Shown one piece after another: positions 10,933-22,120 of a DNA stretch of 64,000 nucleotides. Below the pieces are notes generated by a model. It was not told where the DNA came from and ran no database searches. It worked only from the letters and a program-made list of their open reading frames with translations. The translations under genes and the position numbers were made by a program. The stretch is from Pyrenochaeta sp. MPI-SDFR-AT-0127 (Eukaryota > Ascomycota > Dothideomycetes > Pleosporales > Cucurbitariaceae): contig JAGTJM010000090.1 of NCBI GenBank assembly GCA_020747015.1, forward strand, positions 1-64,000, in the 5' to 3' direction. Position 1 is the stretch's first letter, and the number at the start of each line of letters is the position of its first letter.

Positions 10933-12655
10933 ATGAACACACTCCCTGCTGAAATTTTAGGACACATCGTCGACATTATCCCGGAGGTGCAGGGTTGGAA
11001 CGTTAAGCGCGCACAATACAGCTCGATATCGCGAGCATGGAAAACGTCTGTCGAGCGACATACATTCAAGCGTTTCACCATAAAAACAGATGAGCTGGAT
11101 GCTTTCGCAGCACTTTTCAGCGGTGAAGCCATCTCGCGTCGGTCCAAAATGACCTCCCTAAGCGTGTCATTCATGCTTCCGACTCCACCCAATGCAACCG
11201 GGTGTTGTCCCGTAGAACAGCCTCCAGACCGAGAGGCTGATAGCATCGCATTCTCCGCATCGGTGGTCAAGCTATTTACCATTATGGCTGACATAGAAGC
11301 TCGTGCAACCGAAAAGCAGCCCTTGTTCCTTTGCTTTTCCGAGGCCTACCGCTTGTCTAAGTTTGGGGGATTGACGCTTTCAACTTGGCCGAAATGCGAC
11401 ATCTTAGATGGGTTTCAGAATAGACACTCACGACGGGAAGTCATGGAAGCTCAGGCAGTATCTGGGCAATTTGACCTGGTACGTGAAAACATTATTCCAA
11501 CCCTGCCTGGCATTACCGCCTTTCAATACCTCGGATTCGAGCACCTGAGCGCTCTGAAACCTACATGGATTCCAGGGATTGTTGCGAGGCTTCCTGATCT
11601 AGAAAAATTGGATATTAGAAGCGAAGATCTATATAGCTATGGCCGAAGTACACGAAATGCACGAAGAGAATGTATGTGATCCGTATTTTTTTTTTCCGAG
11701 TTCATTTCTGATGACAGCAGGCTTTGCAGCGACGATACATAGTCTCGCAGGCAACCATCTTCGTGAAATTCGATTATTCAGCGAAGTTGATAGGATGGGC
11801 AATGAGGACTTACCAGTCCATAGACTTGTCAAAAATGGTGGGTGGCGTCAGGAATCGTGGTTCTGCATACTCAACTACCTCGCTTCTCTCCCGAATTTGG
11901 CTATTCTCCAACTGCATGGTGGCTTAGTGATATGTCCTGAGTTCTTCCGTGGCATTATTGATCACCCTGGCACACCATTCCCTTCACTTGTTGAGTTTGA
12001 ATTGCAGTTTTCTGTCGAGACAGCCGATGGAAGATGGTTTTATGAACGAGATGACGACGCTATAGAGAGCTCCCGGAGCAACCCCGAGTACAAACAATTC
12101 TGGTTAGAGGAATCCATGTGGGAAGAGGAATATGCGCACGAACGTGACGCACAAAGCTTAGACTCTGACGACTATGTAAGAGTCTATGAAGATGGACCAT
12201 TCAGAACTGACGTTGTTCAATTGAACCGATTCCGATCAGTACCTAATACGACTAGTTTCTTGCCGTTCTTGATGGATTCCTCAAAGGCTGCCTTGCGCAT
12301 CCTCAATTTGAAAAAATTCATCCTGAAGCTGGGCGGCTCGTTCGCCCAGCATAACGATCTGGATTTCTTTCCTATAGTGTCTCGAGTGTTTGAGCTCTGG
12401 TATCTCAAAGCAGGAATGCATCGAACGGCGCCGGACAAGTCGTACATTATGAACCCCCAAGTTCCTTGGGATGCAGCTTATTTGAATCAGAATAGGCTTT
12501 ATTGGCGTGTCGACGGTACTAAGCCTTGGGATGAGGTACAAGCTGCATGGGGCGCTATTGCAGGACCGGACGCGAAAATCATATTTCTTGAGGAAGATCA
12601 GTGGACAGGGCTTTCTGGCTGTCCCTTAATTCAAGTCTACAAGGGAGAATTTTGA
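10933..12655 (+). CDS. F-box protein, two exons
   Basis: Probable substrate adaptor of an SCF ubiquitin ligase. Exons are 10933-11671 and 11721-12655 (557 aa). The 49-nt intron starts GTATGT and ends in a tandem CAGCAG, and the phase fits exactly. The N-terminus, MNTLPAEILGHIVDII, is an F-box start (LPxEILxxIxxxL) at residues 4-16. It is followed by a degenerate F-box helix region and a long leucine- and aromatic-rich segment resembling the irregular repeats of fungal F-box proteins. There is an acidic patch around residues 400-440. No signal peptide or membrane helix is present. The target is unknown. The first CAG of the tandem acceptor would add one residue, so two isoforms are possible. 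Confidence 0.75.
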
Positions 12656-13358
12656 AACAGCAAATCTTTCCACCTTATGTGAAAGGAATGAAAGGTGGCA
12701 AGGTGGCCTGTGCATGGTCCATCTCTTGGAGATGGTAGCGGGCCATTAATTGCCACGAGAAAGCAGCGATAGGCCCCTTCTGATCTACAACTTGAGGTGG
12801 AAGTTCTTAGTATGATCTGTACAAGCATAAGTTCATAGAAAAGTTGATTGCACAATAGATTAAACACAATACTTCCCATACGTGAACTAGAAATGGTGAT
12901 GGTACGTTCCAGCGCTGCACGCCCTGGGCAACCTGATATGCTAATTATTCCCAATTTTGACATGCAAAGTACTTTCGACGTCGGACGAAGCTCAATCAGC
13001 AGTGCATCCGCGACGTCTATCCGATATATGGACGTAGATCAGCAAGAGCACAAGGCATAGGTCACGATGTGAAATTTCCAAAGAGCCTCACTAAAGCGCA
13101 GTTAGACAGCGAGAGGATAATCGTAATACTGCTATAATACAAGCTGTAAAGCTTGATATTTTTTAAACAAGAACGATTAGTACGAAATTACAACCCTTCC
13201 GAAGTAGACGATCCACCTTAATACAAGGCCTTCTCAAATCAATTATTGATCACAGCTAGCTGAATCACGCCACACGCCGCTAAGGTAGATACTTTCTTCC
13301 ACATCGGATCTGCTGGAAGAATCTATCCGGGAATTGACTAGATTCATCGTATGATCAT
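12656..13358. other. Convergent intergenic region
   Basis: Lies between the F-box gene and the convergent secreted-protein gene, so it holds two 3' ends. No coding motif or repeat recognised. Confidence 0.4.
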
Positions 13359-15452
13359 CTAATCTAGCTTCAGTTCTGATTCCACCTGCCTCATGTTCTT
13401 ATACGCATCAATCAACAGATCCACTCTCTTATCTAATTTCTTCGAATCTTTCTCAAACCCACAGTTTGCAGTCTCTACTGCTCGTCCAAAAATGCCACTA
13501 TAGTCCCATCTCTTCAATTTTGTAATGACGCTTGGATTATTTTTAAATACCTCCAATTTTTCATTCATTGTCTCTGTTAGCGCATCTAGTCGGATTTTAT
13601 GTGTTTCTTTCATCCAATCCAACCATTCTTTTTTCAGACCTCGCTCTTTATAGATCTCTGGTGGGCCACCAGGACCCTTATACGTTGCGCCAGCGAGTAG
13701 AACCCTCTCAACGTGCTCCCACGCCTCACCCACACGCCGCACCTGTGCCCTCATAATTTCTTGGATGTATCTAAAATTAAAAGTTTGGTTAGCGAATGCT
13801 CTGCCTGAAGGGAGACAGAGGGGTACGAAAACATCAATCTGCTCTAATCTGCTCTCTGACCTCAAAAGCGATCTTGAAATACCACTCATGTGGCATTTTA
13901 CGTCACTCTAGAGAGCTAAAGTTTGTCGTGTTCTTACAAAACCTTACTTACGGCTGATTATGGTACTGCGCTATATTCATCAGTGTCATGAACTGGTAGA
14001 TAGCCTTGCATTTCCCCTTATTGTCGGGCCATGTTTTCACTTTCTTGTCCTGGTAGTACTTATTTTCAAAGAGCCACTCAAGTGTACCAGAATTTTCCTG
14101 GTTTTCTCTCATCTTATTGTTTTTATCGACGGTTGGTTTTGTAAAAAGATTGTGGCCGGCCCATACCTGCGATTGTTAGTCGAGGCTTCGACACAGCGCC
14201 AGAAACCTACGTTTGCCTTCTTGAGGTTAGCGTCCTGATTCAAGAGAACCAACTCGTATTCCCATGGATTAGGGGGATGTCCGCCGGCAGTTCCCGGCCA
14301 CTGGAAAGCTGGTCAAGAGTAGGATTAGTCAAGGCTCTCGTTGTATTCATGATAAATGCGTGACAAGGTTGATACTTAGACCTGTTCCAGCGTAGTTAGA
14401 GCGACCTCAGAGTACCATATGAGAGTATGGTGGAGGAACCCTCTGTGCCAAAACATGTCTTAGCATCTGTGCTAGAGCTCACGTACAAATCCAGTCAATC
14501 GCTCTGGGCGTTGTCTGTGTTTTGTGCTCCCATTTACCGAACGCATATTCTTTATCCTCGTACTCGAAATGATTATCTGTCCCTAGCTTTCCTTTATCTT
14601 TGCCTACTTTGACATTGTGGTCGGCAATTGGGATTGGTTCATTGAAGTACTTCAACAAAAGCGCGCAACGACTTTCATCTTTCTTGTCTTTGTCGGCATT
14701 AATGAAAGCTTTTAGCAACTGCCACTCGAGTACGTGTTCCGCGGCGTAGCACCTGTTCGGATTTTTGCCTTGAGGTTGTCTTCCTACGAGATCTTTGGTC
14801 CACCGCTTCTTACGCCCTTGTAGCTCGAACCATTCCTTTTTGAGAGGCTCTGTAGGATCGCCAGTGTCGTATACCATCTCATAATTCTGTATTAGTTTAG
14901 TCTCTCTAGCTCAAAAATAGTAGCGCAACCGTGGAAAACCTTTTCGAGTTGTTCAACTTCAGGCCAAGTGGGAGAGATCAGATGTATTCCTGTTGACTTT
15001 TTTCCTTGAAACAAGAAGTCTTTGCAGGGCCTGAGAAATTTTAGTCGTGCTCTGATTTGCAAGCTTCGAGTTTAGGCTCGCACATACGCGGTGTCTTTTT
15101 TTCTCCCTCTTGCGAGAAGGGACCTCTTAAGTGGCACATTTTCGCCTGGTACATCTTCGCCTGCCGTATCTTCAGCATCCACATTCTCGACGTCACAATT
15201 CATCAGCTCGTTTTCAGTCCAGCCAGAGTAATCAAGGCAGTCAGTCCCGCAATCTTCCTGCCCTGCACGTTTTCGAATGCGGACAACGTCTTCGTCGCCT
15301 TCTTCTCGGATACTCAGGACTTCATAGTGATTGAATGCAAACAAATCGTCTGGCAAGAGTTGAGCGCTGGACACAGCGTCGGTGGCGGCTACATGAAGGG
15401 GGTTACACAGTGTGCAAATGTACATAGACAACAAAAAATGAATGATATGCAT
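13359..15452 (-). CDS. Secreted protein, multi-exon, local frame break
   Basis: I do not recognise a named family. The ATG at 15452 gives a signal peptide (hydrophobic MHIIHFLLSMYICTLC), a KR site, an acidic repeat (AEDTAGEDVPGENVP) and a second KR. My exons are 15452-15088, 15030 to about 14487, 14308-14211, 14166-13952 and 13770-13359; the GTATGT, GTACGT, GTAGGT and GTAAGT donors and the CTAAC-type branch points agree in phase. The third and fourth introns are supported by good coding on both sides. Exon 2 reads ISPTWPEVEQLEKVFHGC...FELERLN and then TAA (14892-14894), while clear coding resumes one frame over at NYEMVYDTGDP (14886). Either one base is missing near 14892, or a weak-donor intron (14939-14887, donor GTTTTC) removes the FELERLN segment. 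The last exon is a charged helical domain with no membrane anchor. Confidence 0.6.
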
Positions 15453-16186
15453 GGTTCTGAAAGGAGGAAGTGAAATGAAGCGAGGTTGCTACATTTTTGC
15501 ATTATCTCAATGGCCTTATTTAACCGTCTTTTTCGTGTTGGCCGATGTAGGCCACAGGTGAAGTTTCTTCAAGACTGCCTTGCTTGCCGCTGAGGCGAGA
15601 AACATAACCGTGCCGCCCCCAAAGCGTTCCAAAAGTGGCCGAAGTTTGAGACAGCTTGTATGAGCCATGATTTTAGGGCATAGTAAGATGTTGGCATCAA
15701 ATTGCTAGGTATTCGCGTAATTTTGAACCCTATGTTTAAAGCAAACCCCTCTGCGGCGCGGAACCGTCGGAGTCCGTTCTGTTGGGTGGGGTCTGAATGG
15801 AACCTTGAATGAGCCAGGAGCTTGCCTCAGCTTTAAATCACCCTGTTGGAAATTGCTAGCTACTCGGTGTTTTGCCCATACAGATGTAGCGGCAGTGACG
15901 GAAATCATAGAAGGCTGCTTCAACGGCTCGGTCAAGGCATAGTTATCAACCACGCCTCAGTTGTTCGCCCTTCACAGCTCGTATGCGAAGAAGCACATTG
16001 CACAGAATGTGTGAACGAGAATGTCTTGAAGTTCTACTACTTGACGGGCAAACCATCGAGACTGTCTAGAGATTTGATTGTTCAAGAAATAGACCTAACA
16101 CATGCCATGACGTTGTGTACAAAAATCGAGTTCAGAAGATACATTTATTCGTCCTAATTGCGAACCCTTCCTGGTATCCAATTGTC
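15453..16186. other. Intergenic, no supported gene
   Basis: Holds the promoter side of the minus-strand gene that starts at 15452 and the 3' side of the next minus-strand gene. Short motif-free frames only. Confidence 0.4.
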
Positions 16187-16674
16187 TTATTCCAGTGAGC
16201 ATCCTGGCTCTCCCACGCACATATCCCAAACAGACCAACTCTTATAGTCATGAGGATTGTTCGGCAACATCGAAGAGCACCCGTAATCCAACCATGCATT
16301 GTCAATGACATTGTCTGGGTTGCAGTCATCGGTCGTGAAGAATACAACATACTGAGACGCACTGGCTGTGTCTTTGGCCGCAGCAGCAATGGCCTGCTCT
16401 TTCATACCACCTCTGTTGTTTATTTGAAGCTCAACCTCAAAGTCTCCTCGTTTGTAGCATTCCATTGGCAAAGCGTAGAGCTTCCGTATCACTGGCAATG
16501 AACTCTGGGTCAGCTAATGATTACCTTTTTAGGATGCGATTATGCTGGTGCAAGATATGTTGTTAACTTACAGTTGGTGCCGCCATGACAGTCCTTGTTG
16601 TCCCAAATCTGCACATCAATGCAAGACGCTCGAGAAAGAAGGAGCACAACAGAGACAATATACGATGATAGCAT
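16187..16674 (-). pseudogene. Small secreted Cys protein, splice phase mismatch
   Basis: The ATG at 16674 opens a clear signal peptide (SSYIVSVVLLLSRASC), then IDVQIWDNKDCHGG, and stops at a good GTAAGT donor (exon 16674-16572). Further on, an open frame to 16187 reads ALPMECYKRGDFEVELQINN and is Cys-bearing, like the second half of a small secreted protein. The two cannot be joined in phase with any AG I find: after CAG at about 16508 the junction makes TAG, and the TAG acceptor at 16518 leads into the wrong frame. A one-base lesion or a missed exon would explain this. The mature protein would be about 110-120 aa. Function unknown; it may be an effector-like or surface protein. I list it as a probable pseudogene. 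Confidence 0.45.
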
Positions 16675-17691
16675 GGTCGCTTTCGAGTATTGTATTACCC
16701 GTGAATGCTGGAAGTTGGCACTGATCCAAATATGCTGTTCTTAGGCAGATGAGGAAGTTTCGCTGTCGAAGATCGTGATCTTGTAGAGGTGTTGGAGACC
16801 GCGAGTGTTCAAAAATGGTTCAATAGTTCAAGGACTATATTCAGATGTTCACTCTTGGATAATTTCGCGTATGCGCTTGTAATGATTAGAAGGAACAATC
16901 ATTACCGGGAATGTTGGACCACAGTGCCTGAAACGGAAATTCTTCGCCGAAAACTATTGTTGGATTCTAGGGCACAGCAAGGCTGAATCTGATTCCCACT
17001 AATTTATGTTGCTAGTACGACCTCAATTCTAAACACAGGAGGTGCATACCAACATGCGGCGTACGACCTCGCCTGATGCCATCATTCGGAAACGCCGAGA
17101 ACTCACTGGACAGCTTCTTCAAGGCTACGCCGCTTTGCTACCTCAAATGATGCCACCCCGAATCCCCACACATAATTTCCATAGAGAGCTGTTACAATTG
17201 TTCGACCTTATTGGGCCTACTCGCTGAAGTTGGTACCCTTCGCTTGTTCCCTGGCTGAATATATTATGCCTAGCGGGGCTTGTTTGCAATTATTGGTGTA
17301 CACCAGGGAAAGAAAAGACTGCTGCGCTCGCATCTTTTGAGGCGCAGTCTTCAAAATTCACTCGAGAGCCATATTTTGCGGCGCAGGTTTCAAATTACCT
17401 GTGCCACGCTTTTAGCCCCAGCGGAATAACAACTCCAATGTGATACCCTTGAATGTTTCAGCAATTAATTATGATTGTTACGAGGCCCCCATACGGCAAG
17501 GTTATCGAGTCTGATTCAATCGGAGAGCCAATGCTCGTTGGGTGAAGAAACCAAGCTGTGAAACTTGTGCTTGCTCAGCCGACCCAAGAATTTATGCTAT
17601 ATATGACTCTGAGCGCTTAGAAGAAGGAGAGAATTCATCTGAACTACAATTTGACGTAGCCGACATAACTACTTTTCCTTCTGTTGTCAAT
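16675..17691. other. Intergenic, divergent flanks
   Basis: The 1-kb region lies between two genes that read away from each other. Small frames (for example plus 16789-16986) lack motifs. No repeat recognised. Confidence 0.4.
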
Positions 17692-19380
17692 ATGGCGTGT
17701 GGTACAGCGCTTAGATTACTGGCTTGTCTATGTTTACTCACGAGAACAACATTTTCCATGCCCTCATTTGACCATAGCTCGCTTTTGCCTCTTGGCAGCG
17801 TCTTAAATACAAGGTCATTGCCGTTCGAAATCCGAGGTGTATATGGTGGCCGCAAGAAGCGGTACATTGTGGAGAGAGACGAAGCTGCTTGCTCCAGAGA
17901 GTGCAAAGAGAAGCCGATCTGCTTTCCGACACTCGGAGAAATCATAAAGGATTGCAAATGCCAGAAGTGCCCCACCGGAGTCCCTGCCCTCGACGGGAAC
18001 ACTTGCGAGGAGAACTGTCCACAAGGTAGGGTGACAACCCTAGATCTTAATGGAATCTATTGACACACGAGCATAGGTCAAGAGAAGAATGAGAAGGGCG
18101 GCTGTTGTCCGACAGGCCAGAGGCCTAAGTTAAAGGGCGACGGGTGTGAAGCCAAGCAGGATGGCAATGACAAGAAGGGCGGATGTCCAGGCGACACAGT
18201 TTTGGACCCCAAAGAAGGGTGGGACCCTAAAACGGGAGATCCCAAATGTCAAATCGACGACGAGAAGGACTGTCCAAAGCCTAAGATCCCGGAGACCCGC
18301 CCAGCGGGGAAAGAGAATGATATCTCTTATAAAGTGAAGTGCGGGGAGCCTGACAAAGATGAGACCAAGAGACCCAAATGTGACGCGAAGTCGCAGTACG
18401 TGCATGTGTCTGTGGATTCGGAGGGCAAAGCTACAGAAATTTGCAAGCAGACGAAGAAATACCAGGACCGGAAGAAGGGTAAGCCTACGAATAGTGATAT
18501 CAGGACCAAGATCAAGGACCAATTCAACAAGCTCAAGCCGGAGTACGACAAGAAGGATCAAGAGAGAAAAGACTCCCTGGAGAAACTGAAGAAACTTCAA
18601 GAGCAGAGGGATCAAGATATGAAAGAACGGGATGAAAAGACCAAGGGGGTTAATGACAAGAAAAAGGAACGTCTAGCCAAATGTGACACTTCTATTGCAC
18701 TTCTCTTAGGTGCAGCGTTCAACGAAGCACAAAAGTCAAGGCGTGATGAAGTCGAGCACCCGTATGATTGGACGACCGACTATTTTGACGAGGAATTTGT
18801 TGGCTCGGACGATCGTCTCCAAGAATGGCCTCAAGAAGCTGATGTCAATCAGATCTCAGCTGACGTTAATACAGAGGCATTCTTGAAGAAGTGGGATGAA
18901 TATATCGATGATCATAAGAGGACCGGCCATTCATGCAATTTTATTGGAAAGCGTTCGCTGGATCGCCGTTGTTCGCAGAAGAGGACTGTGGGAGAATGGT
19001 ATGGCGACAGTAACATGGACAATCATTCTTACGACATTTCCTCTTTGATCGTACGAGAAGTCAGACCTGTGTCCGTTCCAGAGTTGGCTTCTAGGAACAT
19101 TGAAGAGCTTGGAAAGAGGAATCCATTTGCGTTCTTGTTCAGTATTCTTGCCCAATTTGGCGGGAGACTAGCAGTCTCAGTCACCGCCCGTGCGACAGCC
19201 TCCGTTGCAGCAAACTCACCACGGCTTGCTACTCTATTGAAAACTCCAGATCGGCTGTTCCAGATTGCAAAAAAAGGACAGGGAACCAAAGCGGGTACTA
19301 AGGGCATGGAGAACGCGAAGTTGGCCATCAAGAAAGATTACAAGAGATGGTTGAAGTGTCTTAAGGAAGGTGTACCTTGA
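17692..19380 (+). CDS. Secreted Cys-rich coiled-coil protein
   Basis: Function unknown. Exons are 17692-18025 and 18077-19380 (545 aa); the 51-nt intron (GTAGGG...CATAG) joins in phase. I chose the ATG at 17692 because it opens a signal peptide (LRLLACLCLLTRTTF); the frame is open further upstream but without one. Residues 55-60 hold a KKR site, and residues 66-160 are Cys-rich with CPTG/CCPTG modules. From about 220 to 310 there is a very Lys/Glu-rich coiled coil (YDKKDQERKDSLEKLKKLQE). Two more KR sites lie near 415-430, and the C-terminal third is hydrophobic to basic with an Ala-rich segment. The layout suggests an extracellular or cell-wall protein cut by a Kex2-type protease, but that is inference. 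Confidence 0.65.
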
Positions 19381-20101
19381 GCAGCTTGCGCAAATATAGG
19401 ACACGAGTATCCTCCATGTACTGCGGCTCAAGCATAGTGATGCGAGTGTTTATGAAACTTGACATCTTGAGCGCCATTTGGGGTGCTATCTCTTTCTGTG
19501 AAAGACACCTGAGATGCCTTCGGATTTGTTGGAATCGACATATTTTTTCATCTGAAGTCACGCTGGTTAGTAAGAATTTCCACGATTATTTCCTTCTTCG
19601 ACATAAAATGATCCCAGGCTCAGCGTTCGTATAATAACTTGTTGATCCTTCACGCTTGAGAAGGGCGCTGACAAAGCTCTTCCAAGAAGGTGAATCATGA
19701 TCCAGGATGATGTACAGCTGTTACAAGAGGTTTTCCCTGCTCTTTCCCCACGCCACGCCTCCCTAAGACACAGCCAAAGATATAAATGACCATAGATACA
19801 TCATATTGCGTGTAATCAAGTTGAATAAGGTGAGGTAAGGAAAGAGAGCTCGCAATGCCTGGCAAAGAATAGGTGAATTGACAGTATCACACGCTACTAG
19901 AGAAAAGTGATACTCTGATAAAGTAAAGGAGATACGAGGCTCGTCAACCTATGCGTCACTTAATTAGCAGTATTTTACTTTATCATTGTACCTTGTGGCT
20001 GGAGGATAGCGGAGCATGAGCAAGGCTTAGCGTGCACGTGCTGATAAGATAAGCTCACATTCACATCGCGAACTTTTTTCTAAGAGGCAAGTCACACCAC
20101 A
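19381..20101. other. Intergenic, no supported gene
   Basis: About 720 bp separating the secreted protein from RSA3. Short frames only; no repeat recognised. The RSA3 promoter must lie at the right end. Confidence 0.4.
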
Positions 20102-20687
20102 ATGGCGGTCCATAGAACAGCGAATGAAGGGGAAAGGAAGCGCAGATCGAAGAAGAGAAAGGCAAGGCTTGAAGGTATGGCTTCCGTGGTGGAAGACAGC
20201 AAGCGTGGAGACTAACCTGTGGCGCAGTTTCTTCTTCAAGCGAGAGCGACAGCGATGTCGAAACGACAAAGGAGGCCAAGAGGGCGAGTCCTGTAGAAGA
20301 GACAGTCAGAGTATGTGTATTGCTTACACGATGTGTTTCCCAGACTAAATAGGACAGGCTGCATCTCCCGCCAAGGAAACCAAATCTGTCAAAAAGGAAA
20401 AGAAGAAATCCAAAGCGGCCCCTGAGGGAGATGAGGATGCCATCATGATGGATGCCCCAGTTGCGTCGAGTGTCAAGCCAAAATCCGTCAGCAAAGCCGA
20501 GGAGGAATTTAGTGCTGTCTATCTGCGCAAAATCACCACCGAGCTCGCGGATGATCTCGACAAAGTCCGCGAGGCGCAGGACTTCAAGGCAAGCAGTGTA
20601 CCCATGCTGATTCATGCATTAAAGCAGGGCGAGAGCTTGTTTACTGGTGAAGAGAAGCGTCGGGTTGTCGGCGGTACAGAGTCATGA
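20102..20687 (+). CDS. RSA3: Ribosome assembly protein 3 (Rsa3)
   Basis: Nucleolar factor for early assembly of the 60S ribosomal subunit. Exons are 20102-20174, 20228-20310 and 20358-20687 (161 aa); the two introns (53 and 47 nt, GTATGG and GTATGT donors) fit in phase. The N-terminal 90 residues are basic and acidic low-complexity sequence (KRRSKKRKARLEG, then a Ser/Asp run), as in yeast Rsa3. The conserved C-terminal domain spans about residues 95-150 and shows FSAVYLRKITTELADDLDK, the AQDFKASS turn and LIHALKQGESLF. The length is normal for the family. It converges on the inverted SKI3 5' part with under 200 bp between them. If SKI3 was inverted as proposed, RSA3 originally lay upstream of SKI3 in the same direction. 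Confidence 0.88.
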
Positions 20688-20879
20688 GTTTCCATCGAAT
20701 GTTTGCATGGACGGCGTCGTGGAGTTTAACAAGTTCAGTACTCATTTGAATTCAAAGTTTGATTATTGGTAATAGAGGTATAAATGGAGCCTTGGCCATC
20801 CAAATCGTGTCTGCGCCTTCTCTTTCTAGATACTGTTCAAACGCCAGCCCATGCAGCTTGTTGGCATTTCGTCATGTGT

Positions 20880-21792
20880 TTAATAGGCTTCAACGTCCAG
20901 CCCAGACCGCCATTCGAGCTCTATTTGCCAAGCCAGCATGTACGGATGCTTGATGACGACCATGTCATGCGCCAACTTCAGGACCTTGTCCCTCTTCTCT
21001 GCCTTGTCGCCCGCAGGCAGCACGAGCAGAGTATCATATGCCCTCCCAAGCAGTTTTTCCTCATAGGCTCTCCGCAGCTCGTCGTCGTTTGTCCAATTGA
21101 TGATCTCTTCGTATATGCCCTCCAGCGGGCTCGTTGCATAGATTTCGTTCTTGACCGAGTTTGTGGTGCTCTCCAGGGTCGCGCCAAGACGCGTTTTGCG
21201 CTCGTCGATGAGTTTCTTGATTGTTTGCGCTTCCTGCGTCTCGTGAATCTCAGCGATTCGCGTGTACGTCTTGGATGGGTCTGGTAGTCGGCCTTCGAGA
21301 TACGAGTAGACGGAAGACGAAGGTAGCTGGGTAGCCAGTGCTTGTGCGTACTGGGTCTTGGTGCCGTGCCTACGAGCGTGATCGACGAGCTTGTCGATTG
21401 CAGATTGCGAGCGGTGGGCGTCGTCGCTGTAGTTGTCAGCTCCGATCCCGTGGCACTATATCTACAAGCTCATACAGGTTCATGTAAATCTCTGCCAGCT
21501 TTTGGCCAACCTCGACATTCTCCTCTACTTTGGATGGCCCAAGACCCTCGTACATGCCCCTCAAGCCCAGCCACGCTTGAGGATCCTCTGGCTTGATTTT
21601 GGTCGCGTCACGGTACGCCTTCGCCGCCTCGTCGACATTCTTGAGTCCATCATTTGCGCGTCCCAGAAAAAGCTTCGCGAAGTAGTTGTTGGCGTCCTTG
21701 TCGAGCACTGCGTTCGCGTGCTCCTTCGCTTCGTCCCATTTCTTCGCGTCGATGGCGGATTTGGCCGCCTTGAGCGCAGTCTTGGTCGACAT
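20880..21792 (-). CDS. SKI3: SKI3 N-terminal part, inverted
   Basis: This is the amino-terminal part of Ski3, the TPR scaffold of the cytosolic Ski complex (Ski2-Ski3-Ski8) that feeds mRNA to the exosome. Exons are 21792-21476 and 21426-20880 (287 aa); the intron is 49 nt (GTATGA...CTGACAACTACAG) and fits in phase. The ATG opens MSTKTALKAAKSAID and two TPR motifs follow (AKLFLGRANDGL, DPQAWLGLRGMYEGL). Further on come LPSSSVYSYLEGRLPDP, YEEKLLGRAYDTLLVLP and MVVIKHPYMLAWQIELEW, all typical of the first 280 residues of fungal Ski3. The frame then ends abruptly at DVEAY-stop, where Ski3 normally continues into a further 1,100 residues. That continuation lies on the opposite strand from 22121. 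The product would be a free N-terminal arm. Confidence 0.85.
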
Positions 21793-22120
21793 GGCGGCGA
21801 GAGATGACTCGTGATAGGGTTGTAAGCCGTCAATGCGGCGCTATGGGCGTTATGAATGAGCCATTGAAGGGGGGTGTGTTGTATGGAGGGGCTGAGTGGC
21901 ATGGTTAATGACGTTGCGCTAGTGCGGCTTCTCGCTTTCAGCCCTATGGAACCACAGGAACCACAAAACGTCAACCATTCTGCAGTCCCGCAGGGTGGCG
22001 TCCTGTTACTCCTTTGCTCTTTTGAACGCTCTTTACGCCAGGTCTCTCATTCGCATCTGAGTATTTGCCGGAGTCTTGCATAGCTCTCCACAGAGGAGCG
22101 GAAAAGTTTCTGTGGGCGTC
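21793..22120. promoter_or_regulatory. Promoter between the two SKI3 halves
   Basis: This 328-bp gap lies head-to-head between the N-terminal SKI3 part (start 21792, minus) and the C-terminal part (first ATG 22121, plus). It should contain the original SKI3 promoter driving the minus-strand part. If the 3' part is expressed at all, it must use this gap or an internal start. No TATA-like box is obvious. The right inversion breakpoint should fall at or near its right end, roughly 22100-22150. Confidence 0.5.

Noticed and set aside
20784..21287. Plus-strand frame of 167 aa
   Set aside because: It is the mirror of the well-supported SKI3 N-terminal exon on the minus strand.
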